A DNA stretch of 64,000 bases. It comes from Ptiloglossa arizonensis (taxonomy: Eukaryota; Arthropoda; Insecta; Hymenoptera; Colletidae). Below the pieces are notes generated by a model. That model did no database searches. It worked only from the letters and a program-made list of their open reading frames with translations, and had not been told where the DNA came from. The position numbers and the translations under genes are program-made. This document shows positions 12,775 to 24,888 of the stretch, one piece after another (position 1 is the stretch's first letter; every line of letters starts with the position of its first letter). The stretch lies in assembly GCF_051014685.1 (NCBI RefSeq), contig NW_027478540.1:619501-683500 (forward strand), written 5' to 3'.

Positions 12775-14664
12775 AACCATTCCTTAACTTCAATCTCCCA
12801 TATCTCGCGAACGGATTGACGAACTCGAGGAATTCCTGTTGCATCTGAAAGTAGAAACTCGCCCCATTACAAAGGTATGTGTATTTTTCCCCTAGGCCAT
12901 AGTAGTTATTGGTTTCGAGTATCAGACTTGCGAAAATTGTGATGGTCTCTCATCCATTACTTAACTTCAAACTCCCATATCTCGCGAACGGATTGACATA
13001 CTCGAGAAATTCCTGTTGCATCTGAAAGTAGAAACTCGCCCAATTACAAAGGTATGAGAATTTTTCCCCTAGGCCACAGTAGTTATTGGTTTCGAGTATC
13101 AGACTTGCGAAAATTTTGATGGTTTCTCAATTATTCCTTAACTTCAAACTCCCATATCTCGTGAACGGATTGACGAATTGGATTATTTCCTGTTGCATCT
13201 GAAAGTAGAAAGTCGTCCGATTACAATGGTGTGTGTACTTTTTCCCTAGGTCATTCCAGTTATTCGTTTCCACCATCAGAATTGCGAAAATTTTGATGGT
13301 TTCTCAACCATTCCTTAACTTCAAAATCCCATATCTCGCGAACGGATTGACGTGCTCGAGAAATTCCTGTTGCATCTGAAAGTAGAAACTCCCCCGATTA
13401 CAAAGGTATGTGTATTTTTCCCCTAGGGCTTTGTAGTTATTGGTTTCGAGTATCAGACTTGCGAAAATTTTGATGGTTTCTCAAGCATCCCTTAACTTCA
13501 AACTCCCATATCTCGCGAACGGATTGACGAGCTCGAGAAATTCCTGTTGCATCTGAAAGTAGAAACTCGACCGATTACAATGGTGTGTGTACTTTTCCCC
13601 CAGGTCATTCCAGTTATTCGTTTGTAGCATCAGAATTGCGAAAATTTTGATGGTTTCTCAACCATTCCTTAACTTCAAACTCCCATATCTCGCGATCGAA
13701 TTGACGAACTCGAGAAAATCCTGTTGCATCAGAAAGTAGAAACTCGCCCGATTACAATGGTGTGTGTACTTTTCCCCTAGGCCATTCCAGTTATTGGTTT
13801 CGAGTATCAGACTTGCGAAAATTGTGATGGTTTCCCAAGCATTCCTTAACTTCAAACTCCCATATGTCGCGAACGGATTGACGAACTCGAGAAATTCCTG
13901 TTGCATCTGAAAGTAGAAACTCGCCCCATTACAATGGTGTGTGTACTTATCCCCTAGGCCATTCCAGTTATTGGTTTCGAGTATCACATTTGCGAAAATT
14001 GTGATTGTTTCTCAACCATTCTTTAACTTCAAACTCCCATATCTCGCGAACGGATTGACGAACACGAGAAATTCCGGTTGCATCTGGAAGAAGAAACACG
14101 CCCGATTACAAAGGTATGTGTATTTTTCCCTTAGGCCTTTGTAGTTATTGGTTTCTAGTATCAGACTTGCGAAAATTTTTATGGTTCCTCAACCATTCCT
14201 TAACTTCAAACTCCCATATCTCGCGAACGGATTGAAGAACTCGATTATTTCCTGTTGCATCTGAAAGTAGAGAGTCGACCGATTACAATGGTGTGTGTAC
14301 CTTTCCCCTAGGTCATTCCAGTTATTCGTTTCCAGCATCTGAATTGCGAGAATTTTGATGGTTTCTCAACCATTCCTTAACTTCAAACACCCATATCTCG
14401 CGAACGGATTGACGAACTCGAGAAACTCCTGTTGCATCTGAAAGTAGAAACTCGCCCGAATACAAAGGTATGTGTATTTTTCCCCTAGGCCATAGTAGTT
14501 ATTGGTTTCGAGTGTCAGACTTGCGAAAATTGTGATGGTTTCCCAAGCATTCCTTAACTTCAAACTCCCATATCTCGCGAACGGATTGACGAACTCGAGA
14601 AATTCCTCTTGCATCTGAAAGTAGAATCTCGCCCGATTACAAAGGTATGTGTATTTTTCCCCTA

Positions 14665-15827
14665 GGCCATAGTAGTTATTGGTTTCGAGTATCAGACTTG
14701 CGAAAATTTTGATGGTTTCTCAACCATTGCTTAACTTCAAACTCCCATATCTCGCGAACGGATTGACGAGCTCGAGAAATTCCTGTTGAATCTGAAAGTA
14801 GAAACTCGCCCAATTACAAAGGTATGTGTATTTTTCCCCTAGGCCTTTGTAGTTATTGGTTTCGAGTATCAGACTTGCGAAAACTTTGATGGTTTCTCAA
14901 GCATTCCTTAACATCAAACTCCCATATCTCGCGAACGGATTGACGAACTCGAGAAATTCCTGTTGCATCTGAAAGCAGAAACTCGCCCGATTACAATGGT
15001 GTCTGTACTTATCCCCTCGGCCATTCCAGTCATTGGTTTCGAGTATTAGACTTGGAAAATTTTGATGGTTTCTCAACCATTCCTTAACTTCAAACTCACA
15101 TATCTCGCGAACGGGTTGACGAACTCGAGAAATTCCTGTTGCATCCGAAAGTAGAAACTCGCCCGATTACTATGGTATGTGAATTTTTCCCCCAAGCCTT
15201 TGTAGTTGTTGGTTTCGAGTATCAGACTCGCGACAATTTTGATGGTTTCTCAACCATTCCTTAACTTCAAACTCACATATCTCGCGAACGGGTTGACGAA
15301 CTCGAGAAATTCCTGTTGCATCCGAAAGTAGAAACTCGCCCGATTACTATGGTATGTGAATTTTTGCCCCAAGCCTTTGTAGTTGTTGGTTTCGAGTATC
15401 AGACTCGCGACAATTTTGATGGCTTCTCAACCATTCCTTAACTTCAAACTCACATATCTCGCGAACGGGTTGACGAACTCGAGAAATTCCTGTTGCATCT
15501 GAAAGTAGAAGCTCGCCCGATTACAAAGGTATGTGTACTTTTCCCCTAGGCCTTTGTAGTTATTGGTTTCGAGTATCAGACTTGCGAAAATTTTGATGGT
15601 TTCTCAACCATTCCTTTACTTCAAACTCCCATATTTCGCGAACGGATTGACGAACTCGAGAAATTCCGGTTGAATCTGGAAGTAGAAACTCTCCCGATTA
15701 CAACGGTATGTGTATCTTTCCCCTAAGCATTTGTTGTTATTGGTTTCGAGTATCCGACTTGCGAAAATTTTGATGGTTTCTCAACCGTTCCTTAAATTCA
15801 AACTCCCATTTCTCGCGAACGGATTGA
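14665..15827. repeat. Source of a 9-monomer-offset duplication
   Basis: This segment recurs at 16,257-17,419, offset 1,592 bp (9 monomers less 1 bp). It contains the CAACCATTGCTTAAC, GTATTAGACTTGG and TTACTATGGTATGTGAA monomers. The two copies are nearly identical and lie close together, so they look like one unequal exchange. Confidence 0.83.
15091..15444. repeat. TTACTATGG monomer doublet
   Basis: Two adjacent monomers carry CAAACTCACATATCTCG, GGGTTGACG, GCATCCGAAAG and TTACTATGGTATGTGAA. They differ mainly by TTTTTCCCCC against TTTTTGCCCC. The doublet recurs wherever this block is copied (near 16,690, 20,040, 26,070, 28,720 and 37,030). Confidence 0.82.
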
Positions 15828-16256
15828 CGAACTCGAGAAATTCCTGTTGCATCTGAAAGCAGAAACACGTCCGATAACAACGGTATGTGTATTTTTGCCC
15901 TAGGCCATTGTAGTTATTGTTTTCGAGTATCAGACTTGCGAAAATTTTGATGGTTTCTCAAGCATTCCTTAACTTCAAACTCCCATATCTCGCGAACGGA
16001 TTGGCGACCTCGAATATTTCCTGTTGCACCTGAAAGCAGAAATTCGCTCGATTACAATGGTATGTGTATTTTTGCCCTAGGCCACAGTAGTTATTGGTTT
16101 CGAGTATCAGACTTGCGAAAACTTTGATGGTTTCTCAAGCATTCCTTAACTTCAAACTCCCATATCTCGCGAACGGATTGACGAACTCGAGAAATTCCTG
16201 TTGCATCTGAAAGCAGAAACTCGCCCGATTACAATGGTGTCTGTACTTATCCCCTA

Positions 16257-17419
16257 GGTCATAGTAGTTATTGGTTTCGAGTATCAGACTTGCGAAAATT
16301 TTGATGGTTTCTCAACCATTGCTTAACTTCAAACTCCCATATCTCGCGAACGGATTGACGAGCTCGAGAAATTCCTGTTGAATCTGAAAGTAGAAACTCG
16401 CCCAATTACAAAGGTATGTGTATTTTTCCCCTAGGCCTTTGTAGTTATTGGTTTCGAGTATCAGACTTGCGAAAACTTTGATGGTTTCTCAAGCATTCCT
16501 TAACATCAAACTCCCATATCTCGCGAACGGATTGACGAACTCGAGAAATTCCTGTTGCATCTGAAAGCAGAAACTCGCCCGATTACAATGGTGTCTGTAC
16601 TTATCCCCTCGGCCATTCCAGTTATTGGTTTCGAGTATTAGACTTGGAAAATTTTGATGGTTTCTCAACCATTCCTTAACTTCAAACTCACATATCTCGC
16701 GAACGGGTTGACGAACTCGAGAAATTCCTGTTGCATCCGAAAGTAGAAACTCGCCCGATTACTATGGTATGTGAATTTTTCCCCCAAGCCTTTGTAGTTG
16801 TTGGTTTCGAGTATCAGACTCGCGACAATTTTGATGGTTTCTCAACCATTCCTTAACTTCAAACTCACATATCTCGCGAACGGGTTGACGAACTCGAGAA
16901 ATTCCTGTTGCATCCGAAAGTAGAAACTCGCCCGATTACTATGGTATGTGAATTTTTGCCCCAAGCCTTTGTAGTTGTTGGTTTCGAGTATCAGACTCGC
17001 GACAATTTTGATGGCTTCTCAACCATTCCTTAACTTCAAACTCACATATCTCGCGAACGGGTTGACGAACTCGAGAAATTCCTGTTGCATCTGAAAGTAG
17101 AAGCTCGCCCGATTACAAAGGTATGTGTACTTTTCCCCTAGGCCTTTGTAGTTATTGGTTTCGAGTATCAGACTTGCGAAAATTTTGATGGTTTCTCAAC
17201 CATTCCTTTACTTCAAACTCCCATATCTCGCGAACGGATTGACGAACTCGAGAAATTCCGGTTGAATCTGGAAGTAGAAACTCTCCCGATTACAACGGTA
17301 TGTGTATCTTTCCCCTAAGCATTTGTTGTTATTGGTTTCGAGTATCCGACTTGCGAAAATTTTGATGGTTTCTCAACCGTTCCTTAAATTCAAACTCCCA
17401 TTTCTCGCGAACGGATTGG
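16257..17419. repeat. Copy of 14,665-15,827
   Basis: It matches at -1,592 bp. It starts inside a linker at CTAGGTCATAGTAG and ends near 17,419, where the sequence switches to GGATTGGCGACCTCG and follows 16,004-16,220 at an offset of 1,415 bp (8 monomers less 1). The two junctions together mean the insert added eight monomers to an earlier version. Confidence 0.82.
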
Positions 17420-18646
17420 CGACCTCGAATATTTCCTGTTGCACCTGAAAGCAGAAATTCGCTCGATTACAATGGTATGTGTATTTTTGCCCTAGGCCAC
17501 AGTAGTTATTGGTTTCGAGTATCAGACTTGCGAAAACTTTGATGGTTTCTCAAGCATTCCTTAACTTCAAACTCCCATATCTCGCGAACGGATTGACGAA
17601 CTCGAGAAATTCCTGTTGCATCTGAAAGTACAAACTCGCCCGATTACAAAGGTATGTGCATTTTTCCCCTAGGCCATGGTAGTTATTGGTTTCGAGTATC
17701 AGACTTGCGAAAATTGTGATGGTTTCTCAACCATTCCTTAACTTCAAACTCCCATATCTCGCGAACGGATTGACGAACTCGATTATTTCCTGTTGCATCT
17801 GAAAGTAGAAAGTCTACCGATTACAATGGTGTGTGTACTTTTCCCCTAGGTCTTTCCAGTTATTCGATTCTAGCATCAGACTTGCGAAAACTTTGATGGT
17901 TTCGTAAGCATTCCTTAACTTCAAACTCCCATATCTCGCGAACGGATTGACGAACTCGAGAAATTCCTGTTGCATCTGAAAGCAGAAACTCGCCCGATTA
18001 CAATGGTGTCTGTACTTATCCCCTCGGCCATTCCAGTTATTGGTTTCGAGTATTAGACTTGGAAAATTTTGATGGTCTCTCATCCATTACTTAACTTCAA
18101 ACTCCCATATCTCGCGAACGGATTGACATACTCGAGAAATTCCTGTTGCATCTGAAAGTAGAAACTCGCCCAATTACAAAGGTATGAGAATTTTTCCCCT
18201 AGGCCACAGTAGTTATTGGTTTCGAGTATCAGACTTGCGAAAATATTGATGGTTTCTCAACCATTCCTTAACTTCAAACTCCCATATCTCGCGAACGGAT
18301 TGAAGAACTCGAGAATTTCCTATTGCATCTGAAAGCAAAAACTCGCCCGATTACAACGGTATGTGTATTTTTGCCCTAGGCCATAGTAGTTATTGCTTTC
18401 GGGTATCAGACTTGCGAAAATTTTGATGGTTTCTCAATTATTCCTTAACTTCAAACTCCCATATCTCGCGAACGGATTGACGAATTGGATTATTTCCTGT
18501 TGCATCTGAAAGTAGAAAGTCGTCCGATTACAATGGTGTGTGTACTTTTTCCCTAGGTCATTCCAGTTATTCGTTTCCACCATCAGAATTGCGAAAATTT
18601 CGATGGTTTCTCAACCATTCCTTAACTTCAAACTCCCATATCTCGC
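17420..18646. repeat. Domain II connecting block
   Basis: It begins as a copy of 16,004-16,220. About 17,620-18,060 then matches 22,570-23,010 at +4,952 bp (28 monomers less 4); anchors are GAAAGTACAAACTCGCCC and GGTCTTTCCAGTTATTCG. The remainder echoes 12,951-13,700. It is a mosaic of three sources joined in register. Confidence 0.75.
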
Positions 18647-21032
18647 GATCGAATTGACGAACTCGAGAAATTCCTGTTGCATCTGAAAGTAGAAACTCGC
18701 CCCATTACAATGGTGTGTGTACTTTTCCCCTAGGCCATTCCAGTTATTGGTTTCGAGTATCACACTTGCGAAAATTGTGATTGTTTCTCAACCATTCTTT
18801 AACTTCAAACTCCCATATCTCGCGAACGGATTGACGAACACGAGAAATTCCGGTTGCATCTGGAAGAAGAAACACGCCCGATTACAAAGGTATGTGTATT
18901 TTTCCCTTAGGCCTTTGTAGTTATTGGTTTCTAGTATCAGATTTGCGAAAATTTTTATGGTTCCTCAACCATTCCTTAACTTCAAACTCCCATATCTCGC
19001 GAACGGATTGAAGAACTCGATTATTTCCTGTTGCATCTGAAAGTAGAGAGTCGACCGATTACAATGGTGTGTGTACCTTTCCCCTAGGTCATTCCAGTTA
19101 TTCGTTTCCAGCATCTGAATTGCGAGAATTTTGATGGTTTCTCAACCATTCCTTAACTTCAAACACCCATATCTCGCGAACGGATTGACGAACTCGAGAA
19201 ACTCCTGTTGCATCTGAAAGTAGAAACTCGCCCGAATACAAAAGTATGTGTATTTTTCCCCTAGGCCATAGTAGTTATTGGTTTCGAGTGTCAGACTTGC
19301 GAAAATTGTGATGGTTTCCCAAGCATTCCTTAACTTCAAACTCCCATATCTCGCGAACGGATTGACGAACTCGAGAAATTCCTCTTGCATCTGAAAGTAG
19401 AATCTCGCCCGATTACAAAGGTATGTGTATTTTTCCCCTAGGCCATAGTAGTTATTGGTTTCGAGTATCAGACTTGCGAAAATTTTGATGGTTTCTCAAC
19501 CATTGCTTAACTTCAAACTCCCATATCTCGCGAACGGATTGACGAGCTCGAGAAATTCCTGTTGAATCTGAAAGTAGAAACTCGCCCAATTACAAAGGTA
19601 CGTGTATTTTTCCCCTAGGCCTTTGTAGTTATTGGTTTCGAGTATCAGACTTGCGAAAACTTTGATGGTTTCTCAAGCATTCCTTAACATCAAACTCCCA
19701 TATCTCGCGAACGGATTGACGAACTCGAGAAATTCCTGTTGCATCTGAAAGCAGAAACTCGCCCGATTACAATGGTGTCTGTACTTATCCCCTCGGCCAT
19801 TCCAGTTATTGGTTTCGAGTATTAGACTTGGAAAATTTTGATGGTTTCTCAACCATTCCTTATCTTCAAACTCACATATCTCGCGAACGGGTTGACGAAC
19901 TCGAGAAATTCCTGTTGCATCCGAAAGTAGAAACTCGCCCGATTACTATGGTATGTGAATTTTTCCCCCAAGCCTTTGTAGTTGTTGGTTTCGAGTATCA
20001 GACTCGCGACACTTTTGATGGTTTCTCAACCATTCCTTAACTTCAAACTCACATATCTCGCGAACGGGTTGACGAACTCGAGAAATTCCTGTTGCATCCG
20101 AAAGTAGAAACTCGCCCGATTACTATGGTATGTGAATTTTTGCCCCAAGCCTTTGTAGTTGTTGGTTTCGAGTATCAGACTCGCGACAATTTTGATGGCT
20201 TCTCAACCATTCCTTAACTTCAAACTCACATATCTCGCGAACGGGTTGACGAACTCGAGAAATTCCTGTTGCATCTGAAAGTAGAAGCTCGCCCGATTAC
20301 AAAGGTATGTGTACTTTTCCCCTAGGCCTTTGTAGTTATTGGTTTCGAGTATCAGACTTGCGAAAATTTTGATGGTTTCTCAACCATTCCTTTACTTCAA
20401 ACTCCCATATCTCGCGAACGGATTGACGAACTCGAGAAATTCCGGTTGAATCTGGAAGTAGAAACTCTCCCGATTACAACGGTATGTGTATCTTTCCCCT
20501 AAGCATTTGTTGTTATTGGTTTCGAGTATCCGACTTGCGAAAATTTTGATGGTTTCTCAACCGTTCCTTAAATTCAAACTCCCATTTCTCGCGAACGGAT
20601 TGACGAACTCGAGAAATTCCTGTTGCATCTGAAAGCAGAAACACGTCCGATAACAACGGTATGTGTATTTTTGCCCTAGGCCATTGTAGTTATTGTTTTC
20701 GAGTATCAGACTTGCGAAAATTTTGATGGTTTCTCAAGCATTCCTTAACTTCAAACTCCCATATCTCGCGAACGGATTGGCGACCTCGAATATTTCCTGT
20801 TGCATCTGAAAGCAGAAATTCGCTCGATTACAATGGTATGTGTATTTTTGCCCTTGGCCACAGTAGTTATTGGTTTCGAGTATCAGACTTGCGAAAATTT
20901 TGATGGTTTCTCAAGCATTCCTTAACTTCAAACTCCCATATCTCGCGAACGGATTGACGAACTCGAGAAATTCCTGTTGCATCTGAAAGCAGAAACTCGC
21001 CCGATTACAATGGTGTCTGTACTTATCCCCTC
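18647..21032. repeat. Domain II block P, copy 2
   Basis: It matches 13,871-16,256 at -4,776 bp. About 19,127-21,238 recurs again at 27,795-29,906 (+8,668 bp, 49 monomers less 5) and, through the 47-monomer duplication, at about 36,108-38,219. This is the most widely copied block in Domain II. Confidence 0.85.
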
Positions 21033-23537
21033 GGCCATTCCAGTTATTGGTTTCGAGTATTAGACTTGGAAAATTTTGATGGATTCACAACCATTCCTTA
21101 ACTTCAAACTCACATATCTCGCGAACGGGTTGACGAACTCGAGAAATTCCTGTTTCATCCGAAAGTAGAAACTCGCCCGATTACTATGGTATGTGAATTT
21201 TTCCCCCAAGCCTTTGTAGTTGTTGGTTTCGAGTATCAGACTCGCGACTATTTTGATGGTTTCTCAACCATTCCTTAATTTCAAACTCACATATCTCGCG
21301 AACGGGTTGACGAACTCGAGAAATTCCTGTTGCATCCGAAAGTAGAAACTCGCCCGATTACTATGGTATGTGAATTTTTCCCCCAAGCCTTTGTAGTTGT
21401 TGGTTTCGAGTATCAGACTCGCGACAATTTTGATGGTTTCTCAACCATTGCTTAACTTGAAACTCACATATCTCGCGAACGGGTTGACGAACTCGAGAAA
21501 TTCCTGTTGCATCTGAAAGTAGAAGCTCGCCCGATTACAAAGGTACTTGTACTTTTCCCCTAGGCCTTTGTAGTTATTGGTTTCGAGTATCAGACTTGCG
21601 AAAATTTTGATGGTTTCTCAACCATTCCTTTACTTCAAACTCCCATATCTCGCGAACGGATTGACGAACTCGAGAAATTCCGGTTGAATCTGGAAGTAGA
21701 AACTCTCCCGATTACAACGGTATGTGTATCTTTCCCCTAAGCATTTGTTGTTACTGGTTTCGAGTATCCGACTTGCGAAAATTTTGATGGTTTCTCAACC
21801 GTTCCTTAAATTCAAACTCGCATTTCTCGCGAACGGATTGACGAACTCGAGAAATTCCTGTTGCATCTGAAAGCAGAAACACGTCCGATAACAACGGTAT
21901 GTGTATTGTTGCGCTAGGCCATTGTAGTTATTGTTTTCGAGTATCAGACTTGCGAAAATTTTGATGGTTTCTCAAGCATTCCTTAACTTCAAACTCCCAT
22001 ATCTCGCGAACGGATTGGCGACCTCGAATATTTCCTGTTGCATCTGAAAGCAGAAATTCGCTCGATTACAATGGTATGTGTATTTTTGCCCTAGGCCACA
22101 GTAGTTATTGGTTTCGAGTATCAGACTTGCGAAAATTTTGATGGTTTCTCAACCTTTCCTTAACTTCGAACTCCCATATCTCGCGAACGGATTGACGAAC
22201 TCGAGAAATTCCTGTTGCATCTGAAAGCAGAAACTCGCCCGATTACAATGGTGTCTGTACTTATCCCCTCGGCCATTCCAGTTATTGGTTTCGAGTATTA
22301 GACTTGGAAAATTTTGATGGTCTCTCATCCATTACTTAACTTCAAACTCCCATATCTCGCGAACGGATTGACAAACTCGAGAAATTCCTGTTGCATCTGA
22401 AAGTAGAAACTCGCCCGATTACAAAGGTAGGTGTATTTTCCCCCTAAGCCTTTGTAGTTGTTGGTTTCGAGTATCAGACTTGCGAAAATTTTGATGGATT
22501 CTCAACCATTCCTTAACTTCAAACTCCCATATCTCGCGAACGGATTGTCGAACTCGAGAAATTCCTGTTGCATCTGAAAGTACAAACTCGCCCGATTACA
22601 AAGGTATGTGCATTTTTCCCCTAGGCCATGGTAGTTATTGGTTTCGAGTATCAGACTTGCGAAAATTGTGATGGTTTCTCAACCATTCCTTAACTTCAAA
22701 CTCCCATATCTCGCGAACGGATTGACGAACTCGATTATTTCCTGTTGCATCTGAAAGTAGAAAGTCTACCGATTACAATGGTGTGTGTACTTTTCCCCTA
22801 GGTCTTTCCAGTTATTCGATTCTAGCATCAGACTTGCGAAAACTTTGATGGTTTCTCAAGCATTCCTTAACTTCAAACTCCCATATCTCGCGAACGGATT
22901 GACGAACTCGAGAAATTCCTGTTGCATCTGAAAGCAGAAACTCGCCCGATTACAATGGTGTCTGTACTTATCCCCTCGGCCATTCCAGTTATTGGTTTCG
23001 AGTATTAGACTTGGAAAATTTTGATGGTTTCACAATCATTCCTTAACTTCAAACTCACATATCTCGCGAACGGGTTGACGAACTCGAGAAATTCCTGTTT
23101 CATCCGAAAGTAGAAACTCGCCCGATTACTATGGTATGTGAATTTTTCCCCCAAGCCTTTGTAGTTGTTGGTTTCGAGTATCAGACTCGCGACAATTTTG
23201 ATGGTTTCTCAACCATTCCTTAAATTCAAACTCACATATCTCGCGAACGGGTTGACGAACTCGAGAAATTCCTGTTGCATCCGAAAGTAGAAACTCGCCC
23301 GATTACTATGCTATGTGAATTTTTCCCCCAAGCCTTTGTAGTTGTTGGTTTCGAGTATCAGACTCGCGACAATTTTGATGGTTTCTCAACCATTGCTTAA
23401 CTTGAAACTCACATATCTCGCGAACGGGTTGACGAACTCGAGAAATTCCTGTTGCATCTGAAAGCAGAAGCTCGCCCGATTACAAAGGTATGTGTACTTT
23501 TCCCCTAGGCCTTTGTAGTTATTGGTTTCGAGTATCA
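21033..23537. repeat. Domain II block with an 11-monomer offset repeat
   Basis: About 20,930-21,610 recurs at 22,875-23,555, offset about 1,945 bp (11 monomers less 2). Anchors are the CTTATCCCCTCGGCC linkers near 21,023 and 22,968, GATTCACAACC/GTTTCACAATC, and the rare CATTGCTTAACTTGAAACTC. Between them sit a CTCATCCATTAC monomer and the GAAAGTACAAACTCG monomers shared with 17,620-18,060. Confidence 0.77.
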
Positions 23538-24488
23538 GACTTGCGAAAATTTTGATGGTTTCTCAACCTTTCCTTAACTTCGAACTCCCATATCTCGCGA
23601 ACGGATTGACGAACTCGAGAAATTCCTGTTTCATCTGAAAGAAGAAACTTGCCCGATTACAAAGGTATGTGTATTTTCCCCCTAAGCCTTTGTAGTTGTT
23701 GGTTTCGAGTATCAGACTTGCGAAAATTTTGATGGATTCTCAACCATTCCTTAACTTCAAACTCACATATCTCGCGAACGGATTGACGAACTCGAGAAAT
23801 TCCTGTTGCATCTGAATGTAGAAACCCGCCCGATTGCAATGGTTTTTGTACTTTTCCCCTAGGCCGTTCCAATTATTGGTTTCGAGTATCAGACCAGCGA
23901 AAATTTTGATGGTTTCCCAACCATTCCTTAACTTCAAACTCCCATACCTCGCGAACGGAATGACGAGCTCGAGAAATTCCTCTTGCATCTGAAAGTAGAA
24001 ACTCGCCCGATTACAAAGGTGTGTGTACTTTTTCCCTAGGTCATTCCAGTTATTCGTTTCCAGCATCGGAATTGCCAAAATTTTGATGGTTTTTCAACCA
24101 TTCCTTAACTTCAAACTCCCATATCTCGCGAACGGATTGACGAACTCGAGAAATTCCTGTTGCATCTGAATGTAGAAACCCGCCCGATTACAATGGTGTG
24201 TGTACTTTTCCCCTGGGCGGTTTCAATTATTGGTTTCGAGTATCAGTCCTGCGAAAATTTTGATGGTTTCTCAACCATTCCTTAAATTCAAGCTACCATA
24301 TCTCGCGAACGGAATGACGAACTCGAGAAATTCCTGTTGCATCTGAAAGTAGAAACTCGCCCGATTACAGAGGTATGTGTATTTTTCCTCTAGGCCATAG
24401 TAGTTATTGGTTTCGATTATCAGACTTGCGAAAATTGTGATGGTTTCTCAACCATTTCTTAACTTCAAACTCCCATATCTCGCGAACG
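23538..24488. repeat. Domain II block Q, copy 1
   Basis: It recurs at 29,907-30,857 (+6,369 bp, 36 monomers less 3) and again in the second 47-monomer copy. Diagnostic variants are CTTTCCTTAACTTCGAAC, GAATGTAGAAACCCGCCCG, AGGCCGTTCCAATTATTGG and CCCTGGGCGGTTTCAATTA. The match ends near 24,488, where AACGAATTGACGAACACG begins. Confidence 0.82.
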
Positions 24489-24880
24489 AATTGACGAACA
24501 CGAGATATTCCGGTTGCATCTGGAAGAAGAAGCTCTCCCGATTACAACGGTATGTGTATTTTTCCCCTAAGCCTTTGTAGTTATTGGTTTCGAGTATCAG
24601 ACTTGCGAAAATTTTGATGGTTTCTCAACCATCTCTTAACTTCAAACTCACATATCTCGCGAACGGATTGACGAACTCGAGAAATTCCCGTTGCATCTGA
24701 ATGTAGAAACCCGCCCGATTACAATGGTGTGTGTACTTTTCCCCTGGGCGGTTTCAATTATTGGTTTCGAGTATCAGTCCTGCGAAAATTTTGATGGTTT
24801 CTCAACCATTCCTTAAATTCAAGCTACCATATCTCGCGAACGGAATGACGAACTCGAGAAATTCCTGTTGCATCTGAAAG
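24170..24880. repeat. Three-monomer-spaced repeat of the GGGCGG linker
   Basis: The linker CCCTGGGCGGTTTCAATTA occurs at 24,211 and 24,742, exactly 531 bp apart, with matching flanks (GTATCAGTCCTGCG, TTCAAGCTACCATATC). Two different monomers lie between. It reads as a local 3-monomer duplication. Confidence 0.75.
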
Positions 24881-24888
24881 TAGAAAGT

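Larger units (their letters stand above)
11749..13870. repeat. Start of Domain II with local monomer doublets
   Basis: About twelve monomers. Many carry the CTCGATTATTTCCTGTTGC plus AAAGTCGACC variant pair with the GTGTGTACTTTTCCCC linker. Parts reappear downstream with changing register: 12,951 (CATCCATTAC) matches 18,081 at +5,130, 13,131 (TTATTCC) matches 18,438 at +5,307, and 13,691 (CGCGATCGAA) matches 18,644 at +4,953. Single-monomer gains and losses therefore separate the two versions. Confidence 0.8.
13871..16256. repeat. Domain II block P, copy 1
   Basis: It matches 18,647-21,032 at +4,776 bp (27 monomers less 3 bp). Anchors are CACATTTGCGAAAATTGTG near 13,984, the CTTATCCCCTCGGCC linker at 15,009 and 19,785, and GGATTGGCGACCTCG near 15,998 and 20,774. 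The block ends at about 16,256, where CTTATCCCCTAGGTCATAG replaces CTTATCCCCTCGGCC. Confidence 0.85.
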
